In this document: positions 42,040 to 49,440 of the stretch, one piece after another
Numbering within the stretch: position 1 is the first letter of the stretch
Layout: the number at the start of each line of letters is the position of its first letter
Origin: Streptomyces noursei ATCC 11455
GTDB taxonomy: Bacteria; Actinomycetota; Actinomycetes; Streptomycetales; Streptomycetaceae
Assembly (NCBI RefSeq): GCF_001704275.1
Contig: NZ_CP011533.1
Location: 5,890,001 to 5,954,000, forward strand
Reading direction: 5' to 3'
DNA length: 64,000 bases
Translations under genes and position numbers: made by a program
Notes under the pieces: model-generated
Database searches by the model: none
What the model saw: the letters and a program-made list of their open reading frames with translations, nothing else
Told to the model about the DNA's origin: nothing

Positions 42040-43599
42040 TCACAGGAAGTCCTCAAGGGTCACCGGGTCGGGCGCGGCGGGCGGCGCGTCGCCGGGGCCG
42101 GACGGCGGGCCGCCGTGCGTCCACGGGGTGTCCTCCGGCTCCGGCAGGCCCGGGCCGCCGCGCGGGGCGTGCTCGAAGAGCGTCCAGCAGGTCGTCTCGC
42201 CGGGCTCCGGGACCGAGCCCGGCTCGGGAGTGCGGCCGCGTCCCATCCCGCCGGTGAGCCGGAACACCGGCGCGCCCTCGGCGTCCTCGGGGCCCGCGGC
42301 GTACGCGACGAACTCGGCGGTCTGGGTGCGGCCGTCGGCCAGCGGGCGGTGGACCTTGACGCCCTCGGACAGCGGGGGGCGGTCGTCGGTGTGCAGCGTC
42401 ACCAGGGGGCGCGGCATCGGCCGCCGGCCCTCGGAGAACGCCATCTCGACGGCGGTGACCGTGCCGTACAGCGCCTCGCCGGCCAGCCGCCGGGCGGCCA
42501 TCACCAGCGGGTCGTCCAGGGCTTCCTGGGCGTCCAGTTGGGCCTGCGCGGCCTCCCGGGCGGCGAGCTTCCGGGCGGCGGTGACCGCGTCGTCCTGTTT
42601 GGGCTGCGGCGGCTCCCCGGCCCGGATCCGGTCGCGGTGGGCGGTGTACGACCAGCGGTCGCGCTTCCAGCGGTCGGCGACCCGGGCGCCCTCGGGAAGG
42701 CCGCGGAGCAGGTCGATACCCTGCCAGACGGCGTCCCAGGTGGGCCGCAGCTGGCTCTCGACGAGGGCGCGCAGGGCCTCCTCGGCGCCGGGCAGACCGG
42801 CGTCGTAGCCGGCCATCGCGGGCGCCAGCAGCCGGTTGTCGAACGCCGGGTCGGTGGCGGGACCGGCCGGCGGGCAGCGCAGTTGGCCGTCCGCGTCGCG
42901 CGCCGCCTCGGCGTACTCGGCCGCCCGCGGGGCCGGTACGCCGGGCGGCGGGGCGATCCAGGCGAGCAGCGCGCCCAGGTGCTGGTCCTCCAGGACGCTC
43001 TGGCCGGTCGCCCAGTGACGGGTCAGCAGGCCCGTCATGGACAGCAGCAGACCGGCGCCGGGCACCCGGGCCCGCTCGCCGAGGTGCGTGAACCAGCGGC
43101 CCAGCAGCGGGACGTGCGGCGGCGCGGGGTGCGGCGTCTCCGGCTCCTGCTCGGCCGTCCGCCGGAACCGCATGGAGCGGCCCAGCAGCCGGACGTAGTC
43201 GATGCCGGCCGCGCTGGGCACGATCACCTGTGGCGCGTCGGTGCACAGTTCGACCTGCACCGGGACCTTCTGGCCGGTCTCCGCGTCGGTCTCCTTGCGC
43301 TCCTCGAATTCGACGTCGTCGGCGAAGCCGTCCACATAGGGCAGCACCGCCTCGGCGAGGTCGGCGAGGAACCCGAACCGCAGGTCGCGGTCGCGGGGCT
43401 GGGGGACCGTCAGCAGCAGCGGCTTCTCCCGGTCCGTGCCGACCAGGGCACCCAGCGGGGCGCCGGCCTCACCGGCGGTGGTCAACGGCACCAGGACCAG
43501 CGGGCGTTCGGCGAGGTGGCGGTGGCGGACCGTGGTCAGCGGCTGGGCGCGGCCCGCGGCCACCGCCTCCATCCGGGCCAGCGTCTCGATCAGCGACAT
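42040..43599 (-). CDS. Unknown 519-residue protein between nuclease and helicase
   Basis: A soluble, acidic, Pro/Ala-rich protein with no recognised domain. Distinct parts are an N-terminal alpha/beta region (1-170, with RFGFLADLAEAVLPYVDGFADD), a central helical part with HLGALLAWIAPPPGVP and RLLAPAMAGYDAG, and a C-terminal region (about 380-480) with TLHTDDRPPLSEGVKVHRPLADG that looks like a small beta barrel. It overlaps the nuclease gene by 10 bases and lies 82 bp before the helicase. The linkage suggests a subunit that loads or regulates the other two. Confidence 0.7.
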   Translation of the reverse strand: MSLIETLARMEAVAAGRAQPLTTVRHRHLAERPLVLVPLTTAGEAGAPLGALVGTDREKPLLLTVPQPRDRDLRFGFLADLAEAVLPYVDGFADDVEFEERKETDAETGQKVPVQVELCTDAPQVIVPSAAGIDYVRLLGRSMRFRRTAEQEPETPHPAPPHVPLLGRWFTHLGERARVPGAGLLLSMTGLLTRHWATGQSVLEDQHLGALLAWIAPPPGVPAPRAAEYAEAARDADGQLRCPPAGPATDPAFDNRLLAPAMAGYDAGLPGAEEALRALVESQLRPTWDAVWQGIDLLRGLPEGARVADRWKRDRWSYTAHRDRIRAGEPPQPKQDDAVTAARKLAAREAAQAQLDAQEALDDPLVMAARRLAGEALYGTVTAVEMAFSEGRRPMPRPLVTLHTDDRPPLSEGVKVHRPLADGRTQTAEFVAYAAGPEDAEGAPVFRLTGGMGRGRTPEPGSVPEPGETTCWTLFEHAPRGGPGLPEPEDTPWTHGGPPSGPGDAPPAAPDPVTLEDFL

Positions 43600-44780
43600 G
43601 TGTCCTCTCCCTGACGGGGCGTGCGGCCGGAGAGCGCCGCGGCGCGCAGTGCGGCGGCGGTGCGGAGGGCCTGCACGGCCGGGTCGTCGGGGTCCGCCTC
43701 CGGTGCGCCGCCGGCCGCCGCCAGCGCCTCCTCGATGGTGCGCAGTCCGCCCAACTCGCCCCGCAGGCCGCGGCCCAGGCTCTCCACCGCGCCGTCCTGG
43801 CGGGACCGCCGGCGGCAGTGGAAGGCCAGTTCGCAGGCGGCCAGGCACTCCGGGGCGTAGGCGGCGGTGACCGTCTCCACCGCCTCGGCCAGTTCTGCGG
43901 CCGGGCGGGTCGGGGTCTGGCCGTCGTCGGCCAGCCGCAGGTCGAAGGTGGTCCCGGCGGGCAGCGCGGCGGCGATCTCCTCGACGCGGGTGAGCCGGGC
44001 CAACTGGCGCCGGGTGGTGGCGCGTTGCTTGCGGACGTCGACGGCGGCGGCCGTCGGGAGGTTGGAGAAGTCCTTGGGGCAGACCAGCAGCGCCCGGTCG
44101 CGGACCCGGGCGGGGCGGCCGGTGTGCGCCGCGGTGTGCTCCGCCACCGCCTCCAGGGCGAGGACGTACACGGCGGCCTGCCGGGCCGCGGCGCCGACCT
44201 TGGCGGCGTCCGCGGTCCCGTCGATCATCGGGAAGGACTTGATCTCGACGACCGTCCAGCTGCCGTCCGGGTGCACCACCACCGCGTCCGGCTCCACGTA
44301 GGCGGGGGAGCCGGCGACCTCCATGGCCAGCAGGGGGTGGTCCAGCAGCGCCCAGCCGCCGGCCGCGGTCGCCTCGCGCAGCGCCAGCGCGGTGCGCGCC
44401 GCCCGGCCCTCGGGGCCGGCCGCGGACAGGTCGGGCCGGGCGACCGCGCCGTCCTCCGGCACCGCCGTGCCCGGCGCGAGCCGCTCGCACACCAGCCGCA
44501 GCAGCTCCAGGCCGCCGTCGGCCTTCACCCGGGCCTCGAAGGAGTTGCCGCGGACCAGGGCGAACTGGGACTGGCCGTACGCCGCGGGCGAGCCCAGCGC
44601 GCGGGCCAGCGCGCCCTTGTCGACGCCGGCGCCGTCCAGCAGCGCCCGGCGCCGGCAGCCGGGGTTGGCGGCGAGCGCGGCGAGCGCGCGGGCGTCCAGC
44701 GAGCGGGGGCGCACGCCGGGTCCGCGCAGCTCGGTCAACTGCTTCCGCAGGCTCGGTCGGCTTTCGCGGGAAACGTTCAC
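43590..44780 (-). CDS. RecB/Cas4-type PD-(D/E)XK nuclease, probable iron-sulfur protein
   Basis: A 396-residue protein. Nuclease core: RGNSFEARV (77-85), EPDAVVV (Asp165), VVEIKSF (Glu179, Lys181), then RQAAVYVLAL (Gln201-x3-Tyr205, the RecB-family QhxxY motif). A Cys in NPGCRRRALL (Cys42) before the core, plus ECLAACELAFHC (Cys312, 316, 322) after it, matches the cluster layout of Dna2/Cas4/AddB nucleases, except that the first spacing is CxxxC instead of CxxC. It starts the operon. Likely single-strand nuclease acting with the SF1B helicase. Confidence 0.8.
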   Translation of the reverse strand: MNVSRESRPSLRKQLTELRGPGVRPRSLDARALAALAANPGCRRRALLDGAGVDKGALARALGSPAAYGQSQFALVRGNSFEARVKADGGLELLRLVCERLAPGTAVPEDGAVARPDLSAAGPEGRAARTALALREATAAGGWALLDHPLLAMEVAGSPAYVEPDAVVVHPDGSWTVVEIKSFPMIDGTADAAKVGAAARQAAVYVLALEAVAEHTAAHTGRPARVRDRALLVCPKDFSNLPTAAAVDVRKQRATTRRQLARLTRVEEIAAALPAGTTFDLRLADDGQTPTRPAAELAEAVETVTAAYAPECLAACELAFHCRRRSRQDGAVESLGRGLRGELGGLRTIEEALAAAGGAPEADPDDPAVQALRTAAALRAAALSGRTPRQGEDTCR

Positions 44781-45042
44781 CCGCCGAAGTCTGGCATCTC
44801 ACACCCCCGGTACGGGCACCGGTCCCCGAGCTCGCGCATCCTCCCCGGCGCTCGGCTTCGCCCGCGCGGGGCCCCTGGGCAGGGCGGACCCCGGTGCGGC
44901 GGATCGGCCGGCGCCGGGTCCTCGGCCGAGGCCCCCGGCCGGCTTCCCGGCGGGTACGCGATGATGGAAGGGCCGCGGTCAGCGCCGCCCGCGCCCAGCC
45001 GAGCACGACGACAAGCCGGGAATCCGGCGAGAGGTACGACCC

Positions 45043-45636
45043 ATGGCACCGCGCATTCTCCTGGCCAGGCACGGACAGACGGAGTGGTCCGTCTCCGGAC
45101 GGCACACCGGACGCACCGACATCCCCCTGCTCGACGAGGGACGCCGGGGCGCCAAGCTGCTGGGCGAGCGGCTGCACCACGCCCCCTGGGACGGCCTGCC
45201 GGACGTCGAGGTCCGCACCAGCCCCCTGGTGCGCGCCAAGGAGACCTGCGAGCTGGCCGGCTTCGGGCCGCGGGCCCAGGAGTGGGACGCGCTGCTGGAG
45301 ATCGACTACGGCGCGTACGAGGGGCTGACCCCGGCGCAGATCAAGGCCGACCGGCCGGACTGGCTGATCTGGCGGGACGGGGTGCCGGCGGGCGAGACGC
45401 TCGCCGAGGTCTGCGCGCGGGCCGACGCGGTGGTCGACTGGGCGCGCTCGGCCGACCGCGACGTGCTGGTCTTCGCGCACGGCCACATCCTGCGGGTGCT
45501 GGGCGCGCGCTGGCTGGGCCTGGACGTCTCCTTCGCGGCGCGGCTCCGGCTGGCGCCGACCTCCCTGTCGGTGCTCGGCTGGGCCTACGGCGAGCCGGCC
45601 GTGGTGAGCTGGAACGACACCGGCCACCTCGACTGA
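45043..45636 (+). CDS. Histidine phosphatase family protein
   Basis: A 197-residue phosphoglycerate-mutase-like phosphatase. [11 protein letters not shown] gives the catalytic His, [16 protein letters not shown] the second Arg, and [19 protein letters not shown] the second His. The short length fits the acid phosphatase/cobC-like class rather than glycolytic dPGM. Divergent from the nuclease operon with a 262-bp gap that holds no other gene. Confidence 0.9.
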   Translation: MAPRILLARHGQTEWSVSGRHTGRTDIPLLDEGRRGAKLLGERLHHAPWDGLPDVEVRTSPLVRAKETCELAGFGPRAQEWDALLEIDYGAYEGLTPAQIKADRPDWLIWRDGVPAGETLAEVCARADAVVDWARSADRDVLVFAHGHILRVLGARWLGLDVSFAARLRLAPTSLSVLGWAYGEPAVVSWNDTGHLD

Positions 45637-45669
45637 GCCGGCACCCGGTTTGGGGGCGCGGCGTCAGCC

Positions 45670-45688
45670 GCACCGGTGGAGCCGGTGC
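45670..45688. terminator. Terminator between phosphatase and HTH/TPR regulator
   Basis: GCACCGG and CCGGTGC arms (7 bp) with a 5-base loop between convergent genes; a third GCACCGG follows at 45691. Confidence 0.6.
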
Positions 45689-45701
45689 TTGCACCGGGGG
45701 G

Positions 45702-47231
45702 TCAGGACGGCTGGCGCCGCGCGGGGTCGCCGGCCGCCCGGTACCGCCCCAGGAACGCGGCGACCGGGGCGCAGCTGCGGTACGGGCGGAGCGTGTGGGC
45801 GACGGCGTCCAGCATCGCCCGGATCCGGGCCGAGCGGACCTGCGTCAGCAGGGCGAGCGTCTGGAGGGCCGCCGCGGCGGCCTCCTCGGCGGCGCCGCTG
45901 GCCGCGAGGTTGCCGGCCAGCTCCGCGGTGAACAGCGCGATGTTGCGGGTGAAGTGCGGATCCTGCAGTGCCACCGCGTGGCGGGCCAGCTCCGCCGCCC
46001 GCCCCCGCTCGCCCAGCGCGGACCAGCACTGCGCCGTGAGGCCGGCCAGTTCGGCCTCCCCGTAGAAGGTCATCCACTCCGGGTCGCGTTCGCTCGGCCC
46101 GGCCGCGAACAGCCGCTCGGCCCGGGCCAGCGCCTGCGTGCAGCCGGTGCGGTCGCCGAGCCCGGCCCAGCCGCCGGCCTCGCGCAGCGCCAGCAGCGAC
46201 CGCAGCCGCGGCGAGCCGAGCCGCTTGGCGGCCTGCTGGGCGGCCTGTGCGGCCCGCACCGCCTCGCGCGGCCGGCCGGCGTCGCGGGCCAGGAACGCGG
46301 TGTTGCAGAACGCGTGCGCCTCCAGGGCGGCGTCGCCGCAGACCCGGGCGGTGGACAGCGCTTCGGCGTAGTGCGAGCGGGCGTCCTCGAAGCGGCCGGA
46401 GTCGTGCGCCAGCCAGCCCACGGAGATGGCGAGTTCGCCGGCGCCGGCGTGCAACCGGTCGTAGACCGCGCGGCGTTGGACGCCGGCGTCGAGCAGTTCG
46501 TAGGCGATGCGCAGGGGTTGGGTGGCGCGGTGGTAGAGGCCGTCGGCGCCGTGCCGGTCGTCCAGCAGGCGGATCCGGCGGACGGCCTCCTCGACGGCGG
46601 TGGCCTCGGCGGCGCCGGCCCGGCCGCCGGGGGCGGTTCGGGGTCCGGGCACGGTCGCGGCGAAGCCGTCGGGCGACGGCGCCCTGCCCTGGTCGAGCGG
46701 GCTCGACGGCCGGGGGATCGATGCGTGCGGCGCGGGGCCGGGCGGACAGAGGCCGGCCAGGCCCAGGGCGGCCGCCGGGCCGCCGGTGATGAACGCGCGA
46801 CGTAGCACGTCGCTCTCCTCGCAGTTCTGGATACGGGTATCGCGGTGGTCGGGGTCGGTCGCCAGGGACGCGGGGCCGCCCGGTGCGAGCACCTGCTCCA
46901 CCGGAGTGCCCGACGCCGCCCGCCCCTTCGGCGCCCGCCGTCCGCGTACCGTCTCCCGCGGCGCGAACCCCATGTCGGGCAGCGTCAGCCCCGGGAACAT
47001 GTGCCGGAACACCCGTTCGTAGGCGTAGTTCGGGCACCGGATCTCCCCGGACTCGACGCGGCCCACATAGCGGGCGTCGCACGAGACCTGCTCGCCGATC
47101 TCACGGGCGGACCGTCGGACCGCCGCCGCGAACTCGCCGGGCGACAGCCGGCCGCGCAGCTGTCGGAAGGCGGTGTTCGGGCGGGCGGGTGCGGTGCGGG
47201 ACGACGCTGGACGTTGAGCTTGCGACGCCAT
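45702..47231 (-). CDS. HTH-XRE / TPR regulator (NsdA-like architecture)
   Basis: A 509-residue protein. An N-terminal XRE-type helix-turn-helix (about 20-80: REIGEQVSCDARYVGRVESGEIRCP) is followed by a Pro-rich linker containing a hydrophobic segment (ALGLAGLCPPG), then TPR-like helical pairs from about 240 to the end (LISVGWLAHDSGRFEDARSHYAEAL, ALEAHAFCNTAFLARDAGRPREAVRAA). The layout and size match NsdA-type regulators of sporulation and antibiotics in Streptomyces; assignment by architecture only. Confidence 0.75.
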   Translation of the reverse strand: MASQAQRPASSRTAPARPNTAFRQLRGRLSPGEFAAAVRRSAREIGEQVSCDARYVGRVESGEIRCPNYAYERVFRHMFPGLTLPDMGFAPRETVRGRRAPKGRAASGTPVEQVLAPGGPASLATDPDHRDTRIQNCEESDVLRRAFITGGPAAALGLAGLCPPGPAPHASIPRPSSPLDQGRAPSPDGFAATVPGPRTAPGGRAGAAEATAVEEAVRRIRLLDDRHGADGLYHRATQPLRIAYELLDAGVQRRAVYDRLHAGAGELAISVGWLAHDSGRFEDARSHYAEALSTARVCGDAALEAHAFCNTAFLARDAGRPREAVRAAQAAQQAAKRLGSPRLRSLLALREAGGWAGLGDRTGCTQALARAERLFAAGPSERDPEWMTFYGEAELAGLTAQCWSALGERGRAAELARHAVALQDPHFTRNIALFTAELAGNLAASGAAEEAAAAALQTLALLTQVRSARIRAMLDAVAHTLRPYRSCAPVAAFLGRYRAAGDPARRQPS

Positions 47232-47533
47232 GGCGGACCTCTCCGTGCCCCAGGGGCGGCCCGGTGGATCACGGCCGGGCCCGACCCCGATCCACCAGGC
47301 CGACCCTCCTCCGTGCCATCGTGTGACCTCGCCGCGTCCTGGCGGTGCGGCGGGACGACGGTACCGGCTGTGACGGGTCCGCCACCCTGTGTTTGGCTAC
47401 AAACCGGAATATCTCACCCTCGATCCGCCATGAAGTGCCATCCTTTGCAGCGTTCCGCCGCCGTAGCTGTTGACGCGTTTCTCCGTTGAAGACGGTGTAA
47501 AGGGTGTGGCGCGTGCAGGAGGAGGGGTTCTCC

Positions 47534-47986
47534 GTGTGGGAGACCGGCGTCAGCAGGGGCGGCAAGGAGTCCGCGGGCCGGGTCGCGGGCCGCGAGGGGC
47601 GCATCGCCCCCGGGATCGTCGCCCAGCCCTGTGACCTGGTCACGGTGCCGGCCCGGCAGGGACTGGAGGCGGTGGACATCCTGCGACTGCGGGACGGCGT
47701 CGGCCCGGTGCTGCACGACGGCGCCTGCGACACCCTCGGTTTCCTGGTCCCGCCGGGGACGGCCGCCGGGTGGGACGTGCCGGGCAGCGCCTGTACGCAG
47801 ACGTCCGGGCGCGGAATCCCCCTGGGCGGGCCGGAGGGCGGCGCGGCACCGGAGCCGCCGGTGCAGGGCACCGGCTGGCTGGTGCCGCCGGACGGCGCGT
47901 ACGCCGACGCCACCGACCCGGCGGTGCTGCGGGCGGCGTTGGGCGAGGCGGCCCGCACGATCGAGGCGGTCGACCGCTGCCAGTGA
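47534..47986 (+). CDS. Small Prim-Pol-like paralogue, unknown function
   Basis: A 150-residue protein; GTG 47534 follows GGAGGAGGGG with ideal spacing. Its core PCDLVTVPARQGLEAVD, GPVLHDGACDTLGFLVPPGTAAGW and GTGWLVPP resembles PCGAVFDVINAP, RILLFASPGTAQR and SRWLVAPD of the gene at 39046-39741, so the two appear homologous. It is divergent from the HTH/TPR gene; such pairs are frequent in Streptomyces. TTGACG (about 47470) and GTGTAA-like elements precede it. No catalytic residues are evident. Confidence 0.6.
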   Translation: MWETGVSRGGKESAGRVAGREGRIAPGIVAQPCDLVTVPARQGLEAVDILRLRDGVGPVLHDGACDTLGFLVPPGTAAGWDVPGSACTQTSGRGIPLGGPEGGAAPEPPVQGTGWLVPPDGAYADATDPAVLRAALGEAARTIEAVDRCQ

Positions 47987-48002
47987 GGCGGCCGGCGACG
48001 GA

Positions 48003-48042
48003 AAGCGGTGGAGGGGCGGCCGGTGCCGCCCCTCCACCGCTT
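48003..48042. terminator. 18-bp stem bidirectional terminator
   Basis: Perfect 18-bp arms (48003-48020, 48025-48042) with a CGGT tetraloop, between convergent genes. Confidence 0.88.
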
Positions 48043-48064
48043 CGTGTGCCGCCCCTGTCGCCCG

Positions 48065-49318
48065 TCAGCGCTTGGAGAGCGAGTGCCCGTCCGGGGCCGG
48101 GGCCGGCGACGGGTCGGGCAGCGTGAAGCCCGGGGGCAGGCCCTGGGGCGGGGGCCCCACGGGAGGCGCGGTGAGCTTCGCCGCCGGGCGGGCCCGTCGC
48201 GTCGCGTCGCGGGCCTGCTCGTAGACGGCCATCAGTTGCTGGGCGCTGCGGTCGATGTCGTAGCGGCGCACCACCGGGGGCACGGGCAGCCGACCGGGCT
48301 CGGTGCGGCGCAACTCCCGCAGTGCGGTGGCCAGTTCGTGGACGCCGTGGCCGAAGCGGTGGGCGCCGGGGGCCTGGTCGTCGGGGAGGTCGTCGACGGC
48401 CGGGCAGCTGCCGTAGAGGACGTGCAGACCGGACGCCAGGGCCTCCAGGGTCGCCAGGCCGAACGCCTGGTCGGGGGAGGGGGAGACGAAGACGTCGATG
48501 GCCGACAGCATCCTGGGGATGTCCGGCCCGTCGCCGGGCACCGGGCCGTCCGCGCCGCCGTAGGCGCCGAGCAGGTGGATCCGGTCGCCGGAGCCGAACT
48601 GCCCGGCCATCCGCCGCAGCAGCTCCCGCTCCGGTCCGTCGCCGGCCAGCAGCAGGTGGACGCCGGGGAGTTGGGTGATCGCGCGGACCAGGACGTCGAA
48701 CCGTTTGCCGGGCACCAGCCGGCCCGCGCCGCCGACCACGAACGCGTCGTGCGGCAGGCCGAGTCGGGCCCGGAGCGCGGCCCGGGCCGCCGGGTCGTAG
48801 GCGAAGCGGTGCGCCTCGATGCCGTTGGGCACCACGTGGATCCGCCGCGCGGGGACGCCCCAGCGGCGGAGTCGGGCGGCGACGGTGTCGGAGACCGCGA
48901 CGGTGGCCGAGCCCAGCCGTTCGGTGGCCCGGTACAGGGTGCGGACGCCGCGGGTCAGCCGCCGGCCCTCGATGACCGCGTCGCCCAGCGAGTGCTCGGT
49001 GGCGACCACCGCCCGGACGCCGGCCATCCGGGCGGCGATCCGGCCGTAGACGCAGGCCCGGTAGAGGTGGGTGTGGACGAGGTCGGGGTCGGCGGCGCGG
49101 ATCAGGCCGGCCAGGCGGCGGAGCACCGACAGGTCGCGGTTGCCGGTCATGTCGAGGTGGGTGACGCGGGTGCCGTCCGCCTCGATGGCCTCGGCGAGCG
49201 GGCCGGGGCGGGTCAGGGTGACGACCTCGCAGTGGGCGGGCAGCCGCCGCAGCAGCAGCCGCAGCTGCTGCGCGGCGCCGCCCACTTCGAGGCCGGTGAT
49301 GACGTGCAGGACTTTCAC
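48065..49318 (-). CDS. GT4-type glycosyltransferase
   Basis: A 417-residue GT-B enzyme. The N-terminal VLHVITGLEVGGAAQQLRLLL is followed by HTHLYRACVYGRIAARMAG, AVSDTVAARLRRWGVPARRIHVVPNGIE, GAGRLVPGKRFDVLVRA and the nucleotide-sugar site SPDQAFGLATLEALASG. Here EXXXXXXXE-type catalytic Glu is replaced at the first position by Gln-Ala (QAFGLATLEA), typical enough for GT4. GTG 49318 overlaps the stop of a 41-codon ORF (GTGA), so it is translated through coupling. Downstream gene of the glycan operon. Confidence 0.87.
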   Translation of the reverse strand: MKVLHVITGLEVGGAAQQLRLLLRRLPAHCEVVTLTRPGPLAEAIEADGTRVTHLDMTGNRDLSVLRRLAGLIRAADPDLVHTHLYRACVYGRIAARMAGVRAVVATEHSLGDAVIEGRRLTRGVRTLYRATERLGSATVAVSDTVAARLRRWGVPARRIHVVPNGIEAHRFAYDPAARAALRARLGLPHDAFVVGGAGRLVPGKRFDVLVRAITQLPGVHLLLAGDGPERELLRRMAGQFGSGDRIHLLGAYGGADGPVPGDGPDIPRMLSAIDVFVSPSPDQAFGLATLEALASGLHVLYGSCPAVDDLPDDQAPGAHRFGHGVHELATALRELRRTEPGRLPVPPVVRRYDIDRSAQQLMAVYEQARDATRRARPAAKLTAPPVGPPPQGLPPGFTLPDPSPAPAPDGHSLSKR

Positions 49319-49440
49319 CGGATCCCTCCAGGGGTAGCGGCCAGGGTGGCCTGGTCAGCGGCCGGGTCGGCCTCGTCGGGGGGCCGCGCGCGGCGGTGCC
49401 GCGGCTGCGCGGAGCGGTCGGTCGGGGTGGTCGGGGTCAT
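49315..49440 (-). CDS. 41-codon coupled ORF in the glycan operon
   Basis: A 41-residue ORF (MTPTTPTDRSAQPRH to TPGGIR) fills the space between the sugar transferase and the GT4 gene. Its ATG overlaps the sugar-transferase stop by 4 bases (ATGA) and its TGA overlaps the GT4 GTG. GC3 is very high. The peptide is hydrophilic and Pro/Arg/Ala-rich with no motif. Its simplest role is to carry ribosomes across the gap; a protein function is unproven. Confidence 0.5.
   Translation of the reverse strand: MTPTTPTDRSAQPRHRRARPPDEADPAADQATLAATPGGIR

Noticed and set aside
42040..45627. A 1195-codon leftward frame and a 1191-codon rightward frame over 43230-46805
   Set aside because: Both are antisense or fused shadows in very GC-rich DNA; the real genes in the region have motifs, ribosome sites and sensible ends. 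Only the 519-residue part of the leftward frame is real.
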